Positions 53,656 to 64,000 of a DNA stretch of 64,000 nucleotides are shown here, in pieces (position 1 is the stretch's first letter; each line of letters opens with the position of its first letter). The position numbers were made by a program, and so were the translations under genes. The notes beneath the pieces were generated by a model. It made no database searches. It was not told the DNA's origin and saw nothing but the letters and a program-made list of their open reading frames with translations. Source of the DNA: Aricia agestis (lineage: Eukaryota; Arthropoda; Insecta; Lepidoptera; Lycaenidae); contig NC_056428.1 of NCBI RefSeq assembly GCF_905147365.1, positions 34,143,001 to 34,207,000 of the forward strand, read 5' to 3'.

Positions 53656-54156
53656 CCCGAAAGTGATGATTACGATGATGACGTTGAAGACAATGATGAC
53701 TTCTACGATGACGACGACGACGACGTAGACGATGATTACGAATTTGATTCTGAGCCTAATAATGATGTTGAGTCTGATGATGACAATAAACATAATATCG
53801 AACTCATTGACAAAGAACCGGATAATTATAACGATGGGAATGTGCAGGATAATGATGACGAACGTAATGACACTGACCAAGATGATAGTTTTTACGATGC
53901 TGATGAGCAAGATTATTATTTCATCCTCGATGGCAATGAGCACGATAATGATAATGAACATGATGACAATGATCACGATAATGATAATGAACATGATGAC
54001 AATGAGCACGATAATGATAACGAACATGATGATAATGAGCACGATAATAATAACGAACATAATGACAATGAATATGATGAAAATGTTGCTAATGACCTTG
54101 ATGATGATAAATCCCTTGATGAACTTAATGTGGAGGATGTTGAAGTAATCGAGTGA
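53656..54156 (+). CDS. Candidate readthrough extension of RSPRY1: acidic tail
   Basis: Immediately after the RSPRY1 TGA and in the same frame, 166 sense codons run to TGA at 54154-54156. The product is dominated by Asp, Asn and Glu (begins PESDDYDDDVEDNDDFYDD, ends DVEVIE). From 53938 a 33-bp unit (EHDNDNEHDDN) repeats four times. Differences between codons are mostly third-base Asp, Asn and Glu synonyms (GAT/GAC, AAT/AAC, GAA/GAG), as expected if the protein is selected. The second stop sits in TGA CTAG, a strong readthrough context, and nine further codons follow to TAA at 54184. No ATG-led independent gene fits. It may instead be 3' UTR derived from a GAT-rich microsatellite. Translation is inferred. 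Confidence 0.5.
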   Translation, partial: PESDDYDDDVEDNDDFYDDDDDDVDDDYEFDSEPNNDVESDDDNKHNIELIDKEPDNYNDGNVQDNDDERNDTDQDDSFYDADEQDYYFILDGNEHDNDNEHDDNDHDNDNEHDDNEHDNDNEHDDNEHDNNNEHNDNEYDENVANDLDDDKSLDELNVEDVEVIE

Positions 54157-54735
54157 CTAGTAGACCAAGTGTACTCTATGTTGTAAGTGCTTCCATATTG
54201 AGATCACATCACAAGATAGAGTACCAAGGCTACAGCCATTTTGAAATTTAATATTTAACTTAAAGTATTTTAAAAAAGTAGTAGATAATCTTCTTGAAAT
54301 GGTATCCATTAAAAGTGTAGTTGTTTTAACTTGTAATTATATAATGTTCAACATGGGATTTTCCTATCTATACTAGATGTTATAGAGAAAATAGTACTAA
54401 TACCCATCGAATGATATATTTTTCTGGTTACAAAAATGTGCTATGAAATTGACTAAACGCTATTGCATTTATTATATTTAATGTTTAGTCTTAAATGTGC
54501 TACTGTGCTGATGTCACAATTTATTCGCTAACAGTTTAATATTTATGTATGATTTATATCAAATTATATCAAAGAAATGTATAATATAATTAGTTGGTCT
54601 CAAATACCGGTAATAACACTCATTAGTTTCTGCAGGTGTTGTCTTAACACCCTATACTAATAAAAATATTTACACGGTGATTATCTTCTATAATAGAAGG
54701 TCTGTTTATCTTTGTGTTGCATGTTTGAAGGATTA
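54157..54735 (+). other. RSPRY1: Probable RSPRY1 3' UTR
   Basis: AT-rich sequence with no long open frame. An AATAAA at 54659-54664 is a possible polyadenylation signal. The next transposon begins at 54736. No other gene signal is seen here. Confidence 0.4.
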
Positions 54736-55610
54736 CACGGTCAGTCTGGCATCAGTTCAGTCTATCAGTATCAGACTGACGCCAGAATGACAGCCGGAAA
54801 GTACATAATAAAAATCGGCCAAGTGCGAGTCGGACTCGCGCCCGAATGGTTCCATACCGTTATAGAGCAAAAACAAAACAAATTGGGTTTTTGTATGGGA
54901 GATCCCTTCAAATTTTTATTTAAATTTAATTTTATTATAAATTTATTCGGTGTGACAACACTACTCCGCGCTCCAAAACGAAACTAATGGACGTGGGCAG
55001 AAAAGCGGCTAGTTTAAAGTGGAGCTGGGCAGGGCACGTCGCCGGCATGCACCCGGACAGATGGGCACGTCAAGTTACGGAGTGGCTACCGAACGCTCAG
55101 CGAAACAGGGGCAGACCTAAGAAAAGGTGGCGCGATGAACTAGACGCTGCTGATAAAGAGTGGCAACATTTAGCAAAAGATAAAGACATGTGGAAGGAAA
55201 GAGGGGAGGCCTTTGCCCAGCAGTGGGACACCATCGGCTATTAATAATAATAATAATAAATTTATTAGAGTACACATAATATAATTATTGGGGATTTTGG
55301 TCTGTTGCCTTTATTGATATAGAGCAAAAAAGACCAAAAATCACGTTTGTTGTATGGGAGCCCGGAGTCCCCCTGAAATATTAATTTTATTCTGTTTTTA
55401 GTATTTGTTGTCACAACGGCAACAGAAATACAAAATCTGTGAAAATTTTAGAAGTCTAGCTATAGCGGATCTTGAGATACAGCCTGGAGACAGACGGACA
55501 GACAGACATCGAAGTCTTGGTAGTAGGGTCCCGTAAACCCTTTACGGGACCATCATTCTTTCGTCAGTCTGGATCAGAATGATGGACTGCACTGATGCCA
55601 GGATGACCGT
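54736..55610. mobile_element. MITE holding repeat B, which holds an RTE LINE end
   Basis: Outer MITE: CACGGTCAGTCTGGCATCAG with its inverted copy ending at 55610 and TA on each side. Inside it lies repeat family B (54805-55545), and inside that the RTE piece (54948-55257). Confidence 0.75.
54948..55257 (+). pseudogene. RTE-clade LINE C-terminal fragment
   Basis: A 5'-truncated insert with (TAA)n tail, flanked by AAATTTATT at 54939-54947 and 55258-55266. It encodes KWSWAGHVAGMHPDRWARQV and GRPKKRWRDELD (to TAA at 55244), the typical last part of RTE-type endonuclease-reverse transcriptases of Lepidoptera. No catalytic domain remains. Confidence 0.85.
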
Positions 55611-55819
55611 GTAACCCTAGTCTAAGGGCCTTTCCACATGACGTAATTTTTTGCGATTGTAAATATTTTTATTAGTAAGCATTATTTTTAATAGCTTCTT
55701 GATTAAAATTTTGTCAGTGTTTCTCAGAGACATACGGAATATGTAGGGCTGCTATCGCATTTATTTTCTGACCTGTTTAATCTAAATATATGTGTCAATA
55801 AGAACACAGTGCCCGGCTA

Positions 55820-55979
55820 ACGGCCATTCTCAATATTTGATCTATCTCTGGTTTTGCCCTACTAGAGATAGGAATAACTCACATTAGACATTAGAGACAT
55901 ATATTTTATGTCAATTGTGATCTATTCCTATCTCTAGTAAGGCAAAACCAGAGATAGATCAAATATTGGGAACGGCCGT
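55820..55979. mobile_element. MITE with TA duplication
   Basis: ACGGCCATTCTCAATATTTG with an inverted copy ending at 55979; TA on both sides. Confidence 0.88.
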
Positions 55980-57386
55980 TAAAGAACAGCTTTATTATTT
56001 TCACTGTCAACTTTAGATTTCAATTTTCAACATTGTTTAAAAATGAAGACAGATTAAACTATACAACATGACTGGACGTGAGACATGTTCAATTCGAGGA
56101 GGTTATATTCGGTTATTATTTTTTCGGTTTTAATATTCGGTTATTATTATTAGATGAAAAAAAATAAATAAAAAAAATAATGATTACTGAGTAAATGTAA
56201 CTTAAAGTTAGATAATTATTTACCCAACGCATGGACACCGCGCGCGGGAAGGGTAGCGGCGCGGTGTTTCATGGCGCACGCCGTGCGCCGCTGCGCATAG
56301 CATAGCATGTTTACTAATTGCCTAGCCGCGTAATTCACTTAGGATCTATGATTAATTTATTTAAAAGGAAATTTGGTAAAAAATTAAGTACTTACCTAAT
56401 TTTATTACATAATTATTAATGAGAATCGAGTACCGACTACTCTCCTTATGACGCTCCCCCTACCGAGATGCCGTTTTAGAGGCTTATTAACTCATAATTT
56501 AAAAGCTACAAAATTATAATAAAAATACAGCAATAATCTTCAATATATGAACGTTCCTTTCATACTTATTAAATTCCTATTTTTCTTTTTTATACTCATG
56601 ATATCAGCTTCCAAAATAATACCAATTTATTTAAATTCAAGCATACATTCAGTATAGTATTTATATTGTAAACACACGCCAATAGATCGACAATTTCATT
56701 AAGTATATACTGGACGTTTCTTAGGTCAATTTTGAACTAAGATAAGTAAAAAAATAGGATATTGGCGCGATCTCGGCAACGCGGAAAATGTATGGTCAAG
56801 ATCGTTTGCTCAGGGGATGGTATGGGAAGTATTGCACATATCTCACCAGTTATGCAGTATATGTATGATAAAAATTAGAAAGAGATTTTTTATGCACGTA
56901 GTGCGCTACGCACTACTTACATCATAAACACGCGTATTTTTTTCAATTTCATTCCATGTGTGAGTGTATAATTGTGTTGACAGTGAGGCGTAGTTTGGAT
57001 ATTTCAATATATAGTTTTATAGTTATAATTATATAGTTATATAGTTTTAATATTAGATATTTGTATTTCCTTTTTTATTGGGAATATAATATAAGCTTAT
57101 GTATTTACTATTTATAAGTAATTTATATGGGAAGGTCATTAATTATTTTTTTGCCGGGCGCTGTACCTACTCAGAATTCTAGAGGGGAACAATTTTTCTC
57201 TTAACATAATATTACCTTACTTTTACGATCATATTATACTATACCTATAAGTAAAGTTGTTATCTTCACATGCTCTTAAAGAGTTATATATAACGTAATT
57301 ACTTAACTTATATTAATTATAAGTACTTGTCTATATTTAAATTTTAATTTAGAAAATAACTTAATTTAATGTAATTAAATTTGAGT
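55980..57386. other. AT-rich intergenic stretch, no gene seen
   Basis: A short GC-rich patch at 56235-56300 (gcgcgcgggaag...gtgcgccgctgcgc) does not form an open frame. No repeat ends recognised. Confidence 0.5.
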
Positions 57387-58051
57387 ATACCATCGTAGAA
57401 ATTGATTCATAGGCAGTTGACCGACCTACGTCATTTGGTCGAATAATGTCAATTCAATGTTGGTCTAGGTATGTTTGCTGGATTTGACATAACGCAACCA
57501 AATTACGTACGCCTGCCATCTGCCTATGAATCAACTTCTCTGATAGTACCATCAGAGTAAACAGAACTAACTAGTAGGGCGACTCAGAAGAGATCTCGTT
57601 TATACGTGTATGACGTAGTATGTCATATCGGCCGGCGCGTGCCGTACTTAGGGTTGATTCAGACCGCAACGCGACGCGTAGATGCATTTCTAAAATATGA
57701 ATTTGACAGATTCGCAAGACGTCTCACGCAATTGAAATCTGTCAAATACATACAGATTTATGCCGCGCCGCGCCTCGCCTCGCCTCGTCGCGTTGCGGTC
57801 TGAATCAACCCTAATGCGTTACTGAGCATTGCGAAATATGTTGAAAGTGACATAAGCGCCCAACTCGCGTATATTCGCCAGTTTGTTTGACATCAAGGTA
57901 CTCCTTAGTTTTGTCTACTCTGGTACCATCGAAGAAATTGATTCATAGGAAGTTGACGGATCTTCGTCATTTGGTCGGATTATGTCAATTCTATACTTGA
58001 TCTGTCAGCTGGGTCCGCCGTCTGCCTATGAATCAAATTCTCTGATAGTAC
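57387..58051. mobile_element. Cluster of three MITEs (families F, E, F)
   Basis: Family F at 57387-57550 and 57922-58051, family E at 57651-57811 (GGGTTGATTCAGACCGCAAC and inverse). Confidence 0.82.
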
Positions 58052-58260
58052 GTAACGAGTAAAATAATATTATGTAATGTCAAAAGTTTTAAAAATTTGT
58101 GTTAGAAAAGCTAATACTTAAGTAAATTATATGTTTATAAAAGACTATGTTTATAGTGAGAATCGAGTACGCACAATATTTTACTGTAGATTAGGTGTTG
58201 AATTTAAAATCAAAAATTGTGATAGCGTTTAATGTAATACTCTTTTATGTAATAATATTA

Positions 58261-59202
58261 GGCTGGATTTATATGCGGCGGCGCAGACGCGCGGTTTGGC
58301 GGCTACACCGCGAGATCACAAGCAAATATATGTAACGACTAGCTGTTGCCCGCGACTTCGTCCGCGTTAGTATAGTAGATCACGTCCCAAGTATTATTTA
58401 TTGTACAAAAATATTCAATGTGCAGCATTGACTTTCCTACGATTTTATTATATATAGATGTTCCGCGTGGCTTGGCTTGCGTAATTTAGGAATTTCACGC
58501 GACCGTACAATTTCCGCTAAAAATGGCCTATGTCTCTTAACGTGGTCTACTCTGCATGTTTGCCAAATAACATAAAAATATAATTTCCCCGTATTTTCCA
58601 CATTTTCCTCTATTTCTTCGCTCCTATTAGTCGCAGAATAATAAAATATAGTCTATGGCCTTTCACGATAAATAGGCTATCAAATACTGAAAGAATTTTT
58701 CAAATCGGACCAGTAGTTCCTGAGGTAAGCGCGTTCAAATAAGCCCTTTCATATAATTTCCCCCGTTTTTTCCACATTTTCCACTATTTCTTAGCTCCTA
58801 TTAGTCTTAGCGTGATAAAGTATAGCCTATAGCCTTCCTCGATCAAGATTAGCGCGTTCAAACAAACTAACAAACTCTGCAGAATTATAATATTAGTATA
58901 GACTAGCTTTTGCCCACAGCTTCGCTTGCGTTAAAAACATTCATCCCTCATTTTAACCACTTGGGGGTAGAATTCTTATTTCTTAGCGAATGCCTACGTA
59001 CATATATCATACATAACCTCTACCTGCATGCCAAATTTCAAACCGATCAGTCCAGTAGTTTGGGCTGCGCGTTGATGGATCACCATGTCAGTCAGTCAGT
59101 CACCTTTGAGTTATATATTTAACGATTCATTTGCTTGTAATCTCGCAGTGCAGCCGCCAAATCGTGCGTTCGGGTGGACTCATATAAATCATTGGTAATT
59201 CG
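58261..59202. mobile_element. MITE split by Helitrons
   Basis: Left half GGCTGGATTTATATGCGGCG to caagcaaat (about 58330); right half from tttgcttgtaatctcgca (about 59130). A relative is at 63058-63225. Confidence 0.65.
58336..59130 (-). mobile_element. Nested and adjoining Helitron-like elements (minus)
   Basis: From the left: a 3' end (ctagctgttgcccgcgactt), a second 3' end (agatgttccgcgtggcttgg near 58457), two partial 174-bp-type units, a start (ttataatattagtataga near 58903), then a third 3' end (ctagcttttgcccacagctt). They interrupt a MITE whose halves lie at 58261 and 59202. Confidence 0.65.
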
Positions 59203-59744
59203 CAAAAATGCGAGCTTATTTTTTGGCGAGAATATATCTTTGGTAATTTTTATGCCGCAAGAGGGCAGATCGGACTCATGCCTGGTTTATGAGGTTTCTT
59301 AACTGAAGTTTATCTCTTAAACAGCGTTGTTGATTCATTAACGTTTTTACGTAAGCCAATTATAGGGGTGTAGACTTTTAGGAAATATATTTATTTTACT
59401 GATGTACATTTGTTACACATCAAAATATGTATGTATAAAAAATAAATACACTCCTATTTAAATAAATAAAAAACACTTTCCCGCTGAAACGCTAAAGTTC
59501 ATGATGGCGTCGCGTCGCTATGACGTCACGGTCCTCCAAACATCAAAAATCTTTGTATGGGTTTGACTGCTTTGGAGGTCGTGACGTCACACTCTGTGAT
59601 GGCTTTATGCGATCACGTGATATTACGGATTAAATAACATATACTTTTTATTTAATAAAATAAAAAATATAAGTAGTAAAGTTAATGAGTAAAATATGTC
59701 ATTTTCGGTAATTCTATAATAGAAACTCTCAAAAAATTTTATAC

Positions 59745-60045
59745 GTGGGAGAGCCATGCTTCGGCACGAATGGGCCGGCTCGACCGGAGAAATATCACGT
59801 TCTCACAGAAAACCGGCGTGAAACAGCAATTGCGCTGTGTTTCGCCGAGTGAGTGAGTTTACCGGAGGCCCAATCCCCTACCCTATTCCCTTCCCTACCC
59901 TCCCCTATTACAATATTCCCTCTTAAAAGGCCAGCAACGCACCTGCAGCTCTTCTGATCCTGCGAGTGTTCATGGGCGACGGAAGTTGCTTTCCATCAGG
60001 TGACCCGTTTCCTCGTTTGCCACCTTATTTCATAAAAAAAAAACA
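59745..60045 (+). mobile_element. SINE-like repeat family D, near full-length
   Basis: ACGTGGGAGAGCCATGCTTC start, GGGCGACGGAAGTTGCTTTC near the end, and an A-rich tail. Confidence 0.83.
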
Positions 60046-60049
60046 ATAA

Positions 60050-61600
60050 TTTGTATTATATTTCGTTTACTGTCTACACCCCTATTAAAAGCGCCAGTTA
60101 ATAGATAAACACTTATCAAAGAAACTCAGAAACAGAACTCATTATTATGCTGCGGCTCTTCGTATAATATTTAAAATCGTTGTGTCAAACAGCTCCTACA
60201 ATAAAAAAAGAAACCCCGATAGTGCAAGCTTAGCACGAAATTAAAATATAAAACCACGAATTATATTTTCATATTATGTAAGGCCACGAAAACAATTATT
60301 TAATTGGATCAGTCATAAGTCAATACTTACTTTCATTAGATACTATATATTAACAGATTGCAAGCGAAATACCTACAGTCTTACTACCGGGTAGCATTGC
60401 AAGACATTGCATTGCTTATTTATAACAAGTATCTTATTTTATGTATTGCCTCCATTTCAAGTATAGCAGACCCTGCATTTTGCTTGCACGTCTATGAAAT
60501 CTCAGATTAGGCAATTAACTTTTATTTCGTCGTAAGTTTTACTTAAAATTAAATTTAAAAAATTAAGACTGCGTCCGTTGACGCAAGTTTTGAGAGTGAT
60601 TGGCATAAAAGCTTTACTACTATTAGTTCTAGTGTATGTGATTAGCTTGTCTCATTAAACTACTCGCTCGCGAGCTCCAAGGAATGAGATATATCGCTGC
60701 AACGTTTTCGCGTTTGAGCCAGCACCAGCTTATGTAGTAAACAAAGTGTTTTATTCGACATTTGACAACGTTTCTGTCATGACGTGTGAAACCTGTCGAA
60801 TTTTGGTCGGCTTATTTCATAAAGTTAATATACCTATTACCTATACTAGCGAAATAGAGAAACAAAGGGCTGAGCAAGCGAGATGTCACTATCAGTAACA
60901 CTTCGTGGTAAAAAGAGACGTGTGATACATGACAGCAGAACTCTTTTTTTCACGTCCAGTCGGCCCTTATCGGCACGTTGACAATTTAATCTCATAGAAA
61001 GTTACTTGTGTAAGTGTATACGTACACACAGATGTAAACCAATTTCGGTTACGTTTGACAGCTCGAGATTGTTGCTCTATTTCCGCTAGGTATATTGACT
61101 TTATGGTTTATTTACTGTACGTGCTAGAGGCAGTTAGCACCCTCTGCTACTTTGCGTTCTATTCTCCATTATAAGAAATTAGATTAGCTGGAAAAAAGAT
61201 CGGTTCGTTTTTTTATCGATGTGCCACATATTTTTATCTAAATTTGTTTAGGCGTGAAATGGTGACACACTTTCGCATTTATAATGTTAGTTGGGGTTCC
61301 TTAGCCTCCATTCCTCGGAGCTCGCGCATGTCTTAATCGAAGACTATCGCCAACTGTACAATAATAGATAGTTTTAAAGTAAACGCACAACGTGGTTAAC
61401 AATATTACGAGTGACTTTTCACTTGATTTTCGTAGTGTATGCAGGTTATAGACTGCGATTTTTCGGGTTCGAACTTCGAACCACAGTGCGTCTTATTTTA
61501 CCTCGGTGTTGTACGAAGTTCATCCTTACATCGTTGGCATAAGGGACAAAGGTAAAATAAGGCTCTATTAATTGCATGCTCAATTGTCAGTGAGATATTA
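60050..61600. other. Intergenic stretch, no gene seen
   Basis: Unlike most of the window this 1.5 kb shows no recognised repeat family except a possible Helitron end near 61255-61292 (tttcgcatttataatgttag). No exon-like frame was found. Confidence 0.5.
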
Positions 61601-61609
61601 CACTTGTAG

Positions 61610-61929
61610 CTAGGGTTGCCAGGCGTCCGGATAAAGCCGGACACAGTCAGGCTTTTTGATTGCATGTCCGGCCAAAATTAAGTGGAGTCCGGCTTTGTAG
61701 AGTTCTGAATCAATAATTTTATATGAAAATCTACTAATTTTAGAAGGTTTTACACCTAATAAAATGTAAAATTGTATGTAAAATTATTGTTTTAATAAAA
61801 CAGAAAATTACAAAAGTATTCCTACACTAAGAGTTCATTCTTAGTACTCGATAGCAAGACTTTTTGTACAAATGTCCGGCCTAGCTGGCTGCTTTGTCCG
61901 GCTTTTCGGTTAAGCGACCTGGCAACAAT
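61610..61929. mobile_element. hAT-type MITE with 8-bp TSD
   Basis: Ends CTAGGGTTGCCAGGCGTCCG and CGACCTGGCAACAAT, flanked by ACTTGTAG at 61602-61609 and 61930-61937. GTCCGGC recurs inside near both ends. Confidence 0.88.
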
Positions 61930-62534
61930 ACTTGTAGTTTATACGTTGTAGCATAGATTTGCCGTTACATAAGCGCACAGTAAAATGTTAACGAGACTCA
62001 ACGAATACAACAACCAAACTTCCTTAAAGTTTTGCAGGTTACAGAAATTGAAAATTACTAATCGATAGACAATAAAATATTTATAAGAATAGGCAATATG
62101 CACGTATTTTTTTGTGTGCTACAGCATTTTTCTATTTGTTATCCATAATAACGGGGTTATTTTGATGGTAATTTATACTTAGAAAGATAAAACAGACACT
62201 GTATTTCATTAGCTTATTGAAATCTTTATTATTAATAATAATGTCTGTCAGATATTTAAATTCAACTTTTCTGCCTTTGATTTTTACTGGTCCAGGTATA
62301 AAATTAATACTTAATACTTAAGTATTACTTTATTCATATTCTCTATCCTTTCTGAGTATTCAAACCAAATCATTACATATTTTAAAAACTACCCAATCGT
62401 TGGCAGTCATCCTACAAAAAAGCCAATTATACAACTTTACTTAATAATTAATATGAACTGTTATTGCCGCACTCAGAGCCGAATATTTATTACTGAACTA
62501 TAATCAACTTTTGGCATACTTCTCATACATTATC

Positions 62535-62642
62535 TGTCAAAGTAATATCTTATATATATAAGATATTACTTTGACAGCGCGACTAACACATTTGAAAATC
62601 CATTTTTATATAAAAATGGATTTTCAAATGTGTTAGTCGCGC
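62535..62642. repeat. Two back-to-back perfect palindromes
   Basis: 62535-62576 (42 bp, arms TGTCAAAGTAATATCTTATA...) and 62577-62642 (66 bp, arms GCGCGACTAACACATTTGAA...), with no base between them. They join a Helitron-like body (62643-62752) ending CGGGACAGCCAGTA. Confidence 0.95.
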
Positions 62643-62883
62643 TAAAACTCGAAAACGGCTGAACGGATTGGGCTGATTTTAGTCTTAAAATATTCGTAGA
62701 AGTCCAGGGAAGGTTTTAAAGTGACACGAATTTCACCGGGACAGCCAGTAACTATTAAATTTAAGTTTAATCATTATTAAATGTCTCTGAATACGGCCGT
62801 TAATGTGCTAACGATTGGGTGTTACTTATAGTTAGTAGTAGTAATCATAGCACATTGTTAGTCATAATCAAACTTGTTCCTTT

Positions 62884-63225
62884 AAGGTGCCCACACGGGG
62901 TAATTTGTCGTTTCGATCGATCGTCAAGAAAATCGTCCAATCGATCTTTTGAACGTAAAATCGTTTGCGATATTGCTACACACGTACAATCTGTCGTTCG
63001 ATTTTAACATCGAGGAGATAAATCGTACGATAATTGTCCCGTGTATGGCCACCTTTACGCTGGATTTAGTGTCCCACCCGAACGCGTGGTTTGATTGCTA
63101 CACCGCGAAATCACAAGCAATAATTGTATGAAACGATTTATTTGAATGGCACGATCGCGCTGTCATTTACATACAACTGCTTATGAACTCGCATTGTAGC
63201 CAAACCGCGAGTTCGGGCGGTTATA
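62884..63225. mobile_element. Two adjoining MITEs
   Basis: 62884-63057 with GGTGCCCACACGGG and inverted CCCGTGTATGGCCACC ends, then 63058-63225 with CGCTGGATTTAGTGTCCCAC and an inverted right half. Confidence 0.7.
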
Positions 63226-63701
63226 TATCGATTCTTGTTCCTAGCAACTCGCGTGGAAAATATATTAAATTATAATTAGTCACTACTATAATCATAATAA
63301 TAATTATAACATACTAAAATGGTTGTTGTGTTCGTAGAGATGATTGTTTTAGTGTTATATTTGTGAGGACGGTTGCTGTGTTGGAAATTTGGAATATATT
63401 TACTTAAAAAAATTAAGAGAGGTTGTTAGAAAATCCAAACTTAGATGTGAAATATACTCTTAAAATTTAGCTACCTTTAGTATGCAGTCAACTTTTTGAG
63501 TCGACAAAAAAGCAGTACTTATACAAAAGTGCCGATCAAGGTTTTGTATGGTACCGCTGATTTTTAGAAAGGTACTAAAAGTTGCTAATTTTCATAAGTA
63601 TAGGCTCCTAAAAGTTTGGATAGCGTTTAAAAAATTTACCGTGTGGAATGAGTCACATTGAAATTAGTGTAAAATTAGCTTGGTCGAACTATTATATTAT
63701 A

Positions 63702-63960
63702 CAAGATGTTAGTGTAAACACCGTTATCCTTGAAACCAGCAAATGAGCCCGTCAAAATGAACAACTTTTTCTTTGAAAACAATGCTGGGAACTCAAAAAA
63801 TCCGTCTTCATACCCATACAAATTGCCGATCCGGGCATCCGTGTGGGTATGAAGACGGCATTTTTTTTAGTTCCCAGCATTGTTCTCATAGAAAGAATTG
63901 TTCATTTTGACGGGCTCATTTGATGGTTTCAAGGATAACGGTGTTTACACCAACATCTTG
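63702..63960. mobile_element. Fold-back MITE
   Basis: CAAGATGTTAGTGTAAACAC at the left matches the inverted right end at 63960; arms of about 110 bp. Confidence 0.85.
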
Positions 63961-64000
63961 CATAAGTAGCTAACATTTAATGTTTACGTTAATTTAACGA

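Overview
The window looks like AT-rich, transposon-saturated nuclear DNA of a moth or butterfly (Lepidoptera). The grounds are a spliced animal gene with GT/AG introns, many short Helitron-like elements that start TC, end CTAG and carry the GCGGGCGAAGCCGC-type terminal hairpin, tRNA-derived SINEs, jockey-, RTE- and LOA/R1-like LINE pieces, and dozens of fold-back MITEs. Species cannot be told from the sequence alone.

The one clear host gene is on the + strand: the last seven coding exons of an RSPRY1 orthologue (RING and SPRY domain protein). They run from 26516 to a TGA at 53655 and join in frame with correct splice sites into 401 residues: a helical N-terminal part, the SPRY domain, and a C-terminal C3HC4 RING. 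The exons for roughly the first 175 residues were not found and probably lie before the window. Its introns hold most of the nested transposons described here. Directly after the TGA, in the same frame, the reading frame stays open for 166 more codons of a very acidic, repeat-containing tail. That tail ends at a second TGA in a CTAG context, so it is a candidate for stop-codon readthrough.

Region by region: 1-26.4 kb is a repeat field without host exons (Helitrons, hAT and mariner remnants, MITEs, SINEs, an exact-period 174-bp satellite inside a Helitron, long TA and ATAAT microsatellites). The 26.7-42.5 kb intron contains three adjoining MITEs, a DNA element of about 3.2 kb with 9-bp terminal inverted repeats and a spliced DUF4806-like gene, a decayed jockey-clade LINE on the - strand split by an intact-looking RNase H-bearing LINE (33126-36800, 12-bp target duplication), and an hAT-type element. 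42.5-53.7 kb carries the remaining RSPRY1 exons, with MITEs abutting the splice sites. 54.7-64 kb is again repeats only, including a three-level nest at 54.7-55.6 kb and two back-to-back perfect palindromes at 62.5 kb.

The parts most worth a second look are the RSPRY1 readthrough tail, the DUF4806-bearing element with its subterminal CAAGTTTG repeats and no visible transposase, and the 1.1-kb element at 44.8-45.9 kb with a zinc-ribbon-like exon. Family assignments rest on motifs read by eye; no database search was possible.
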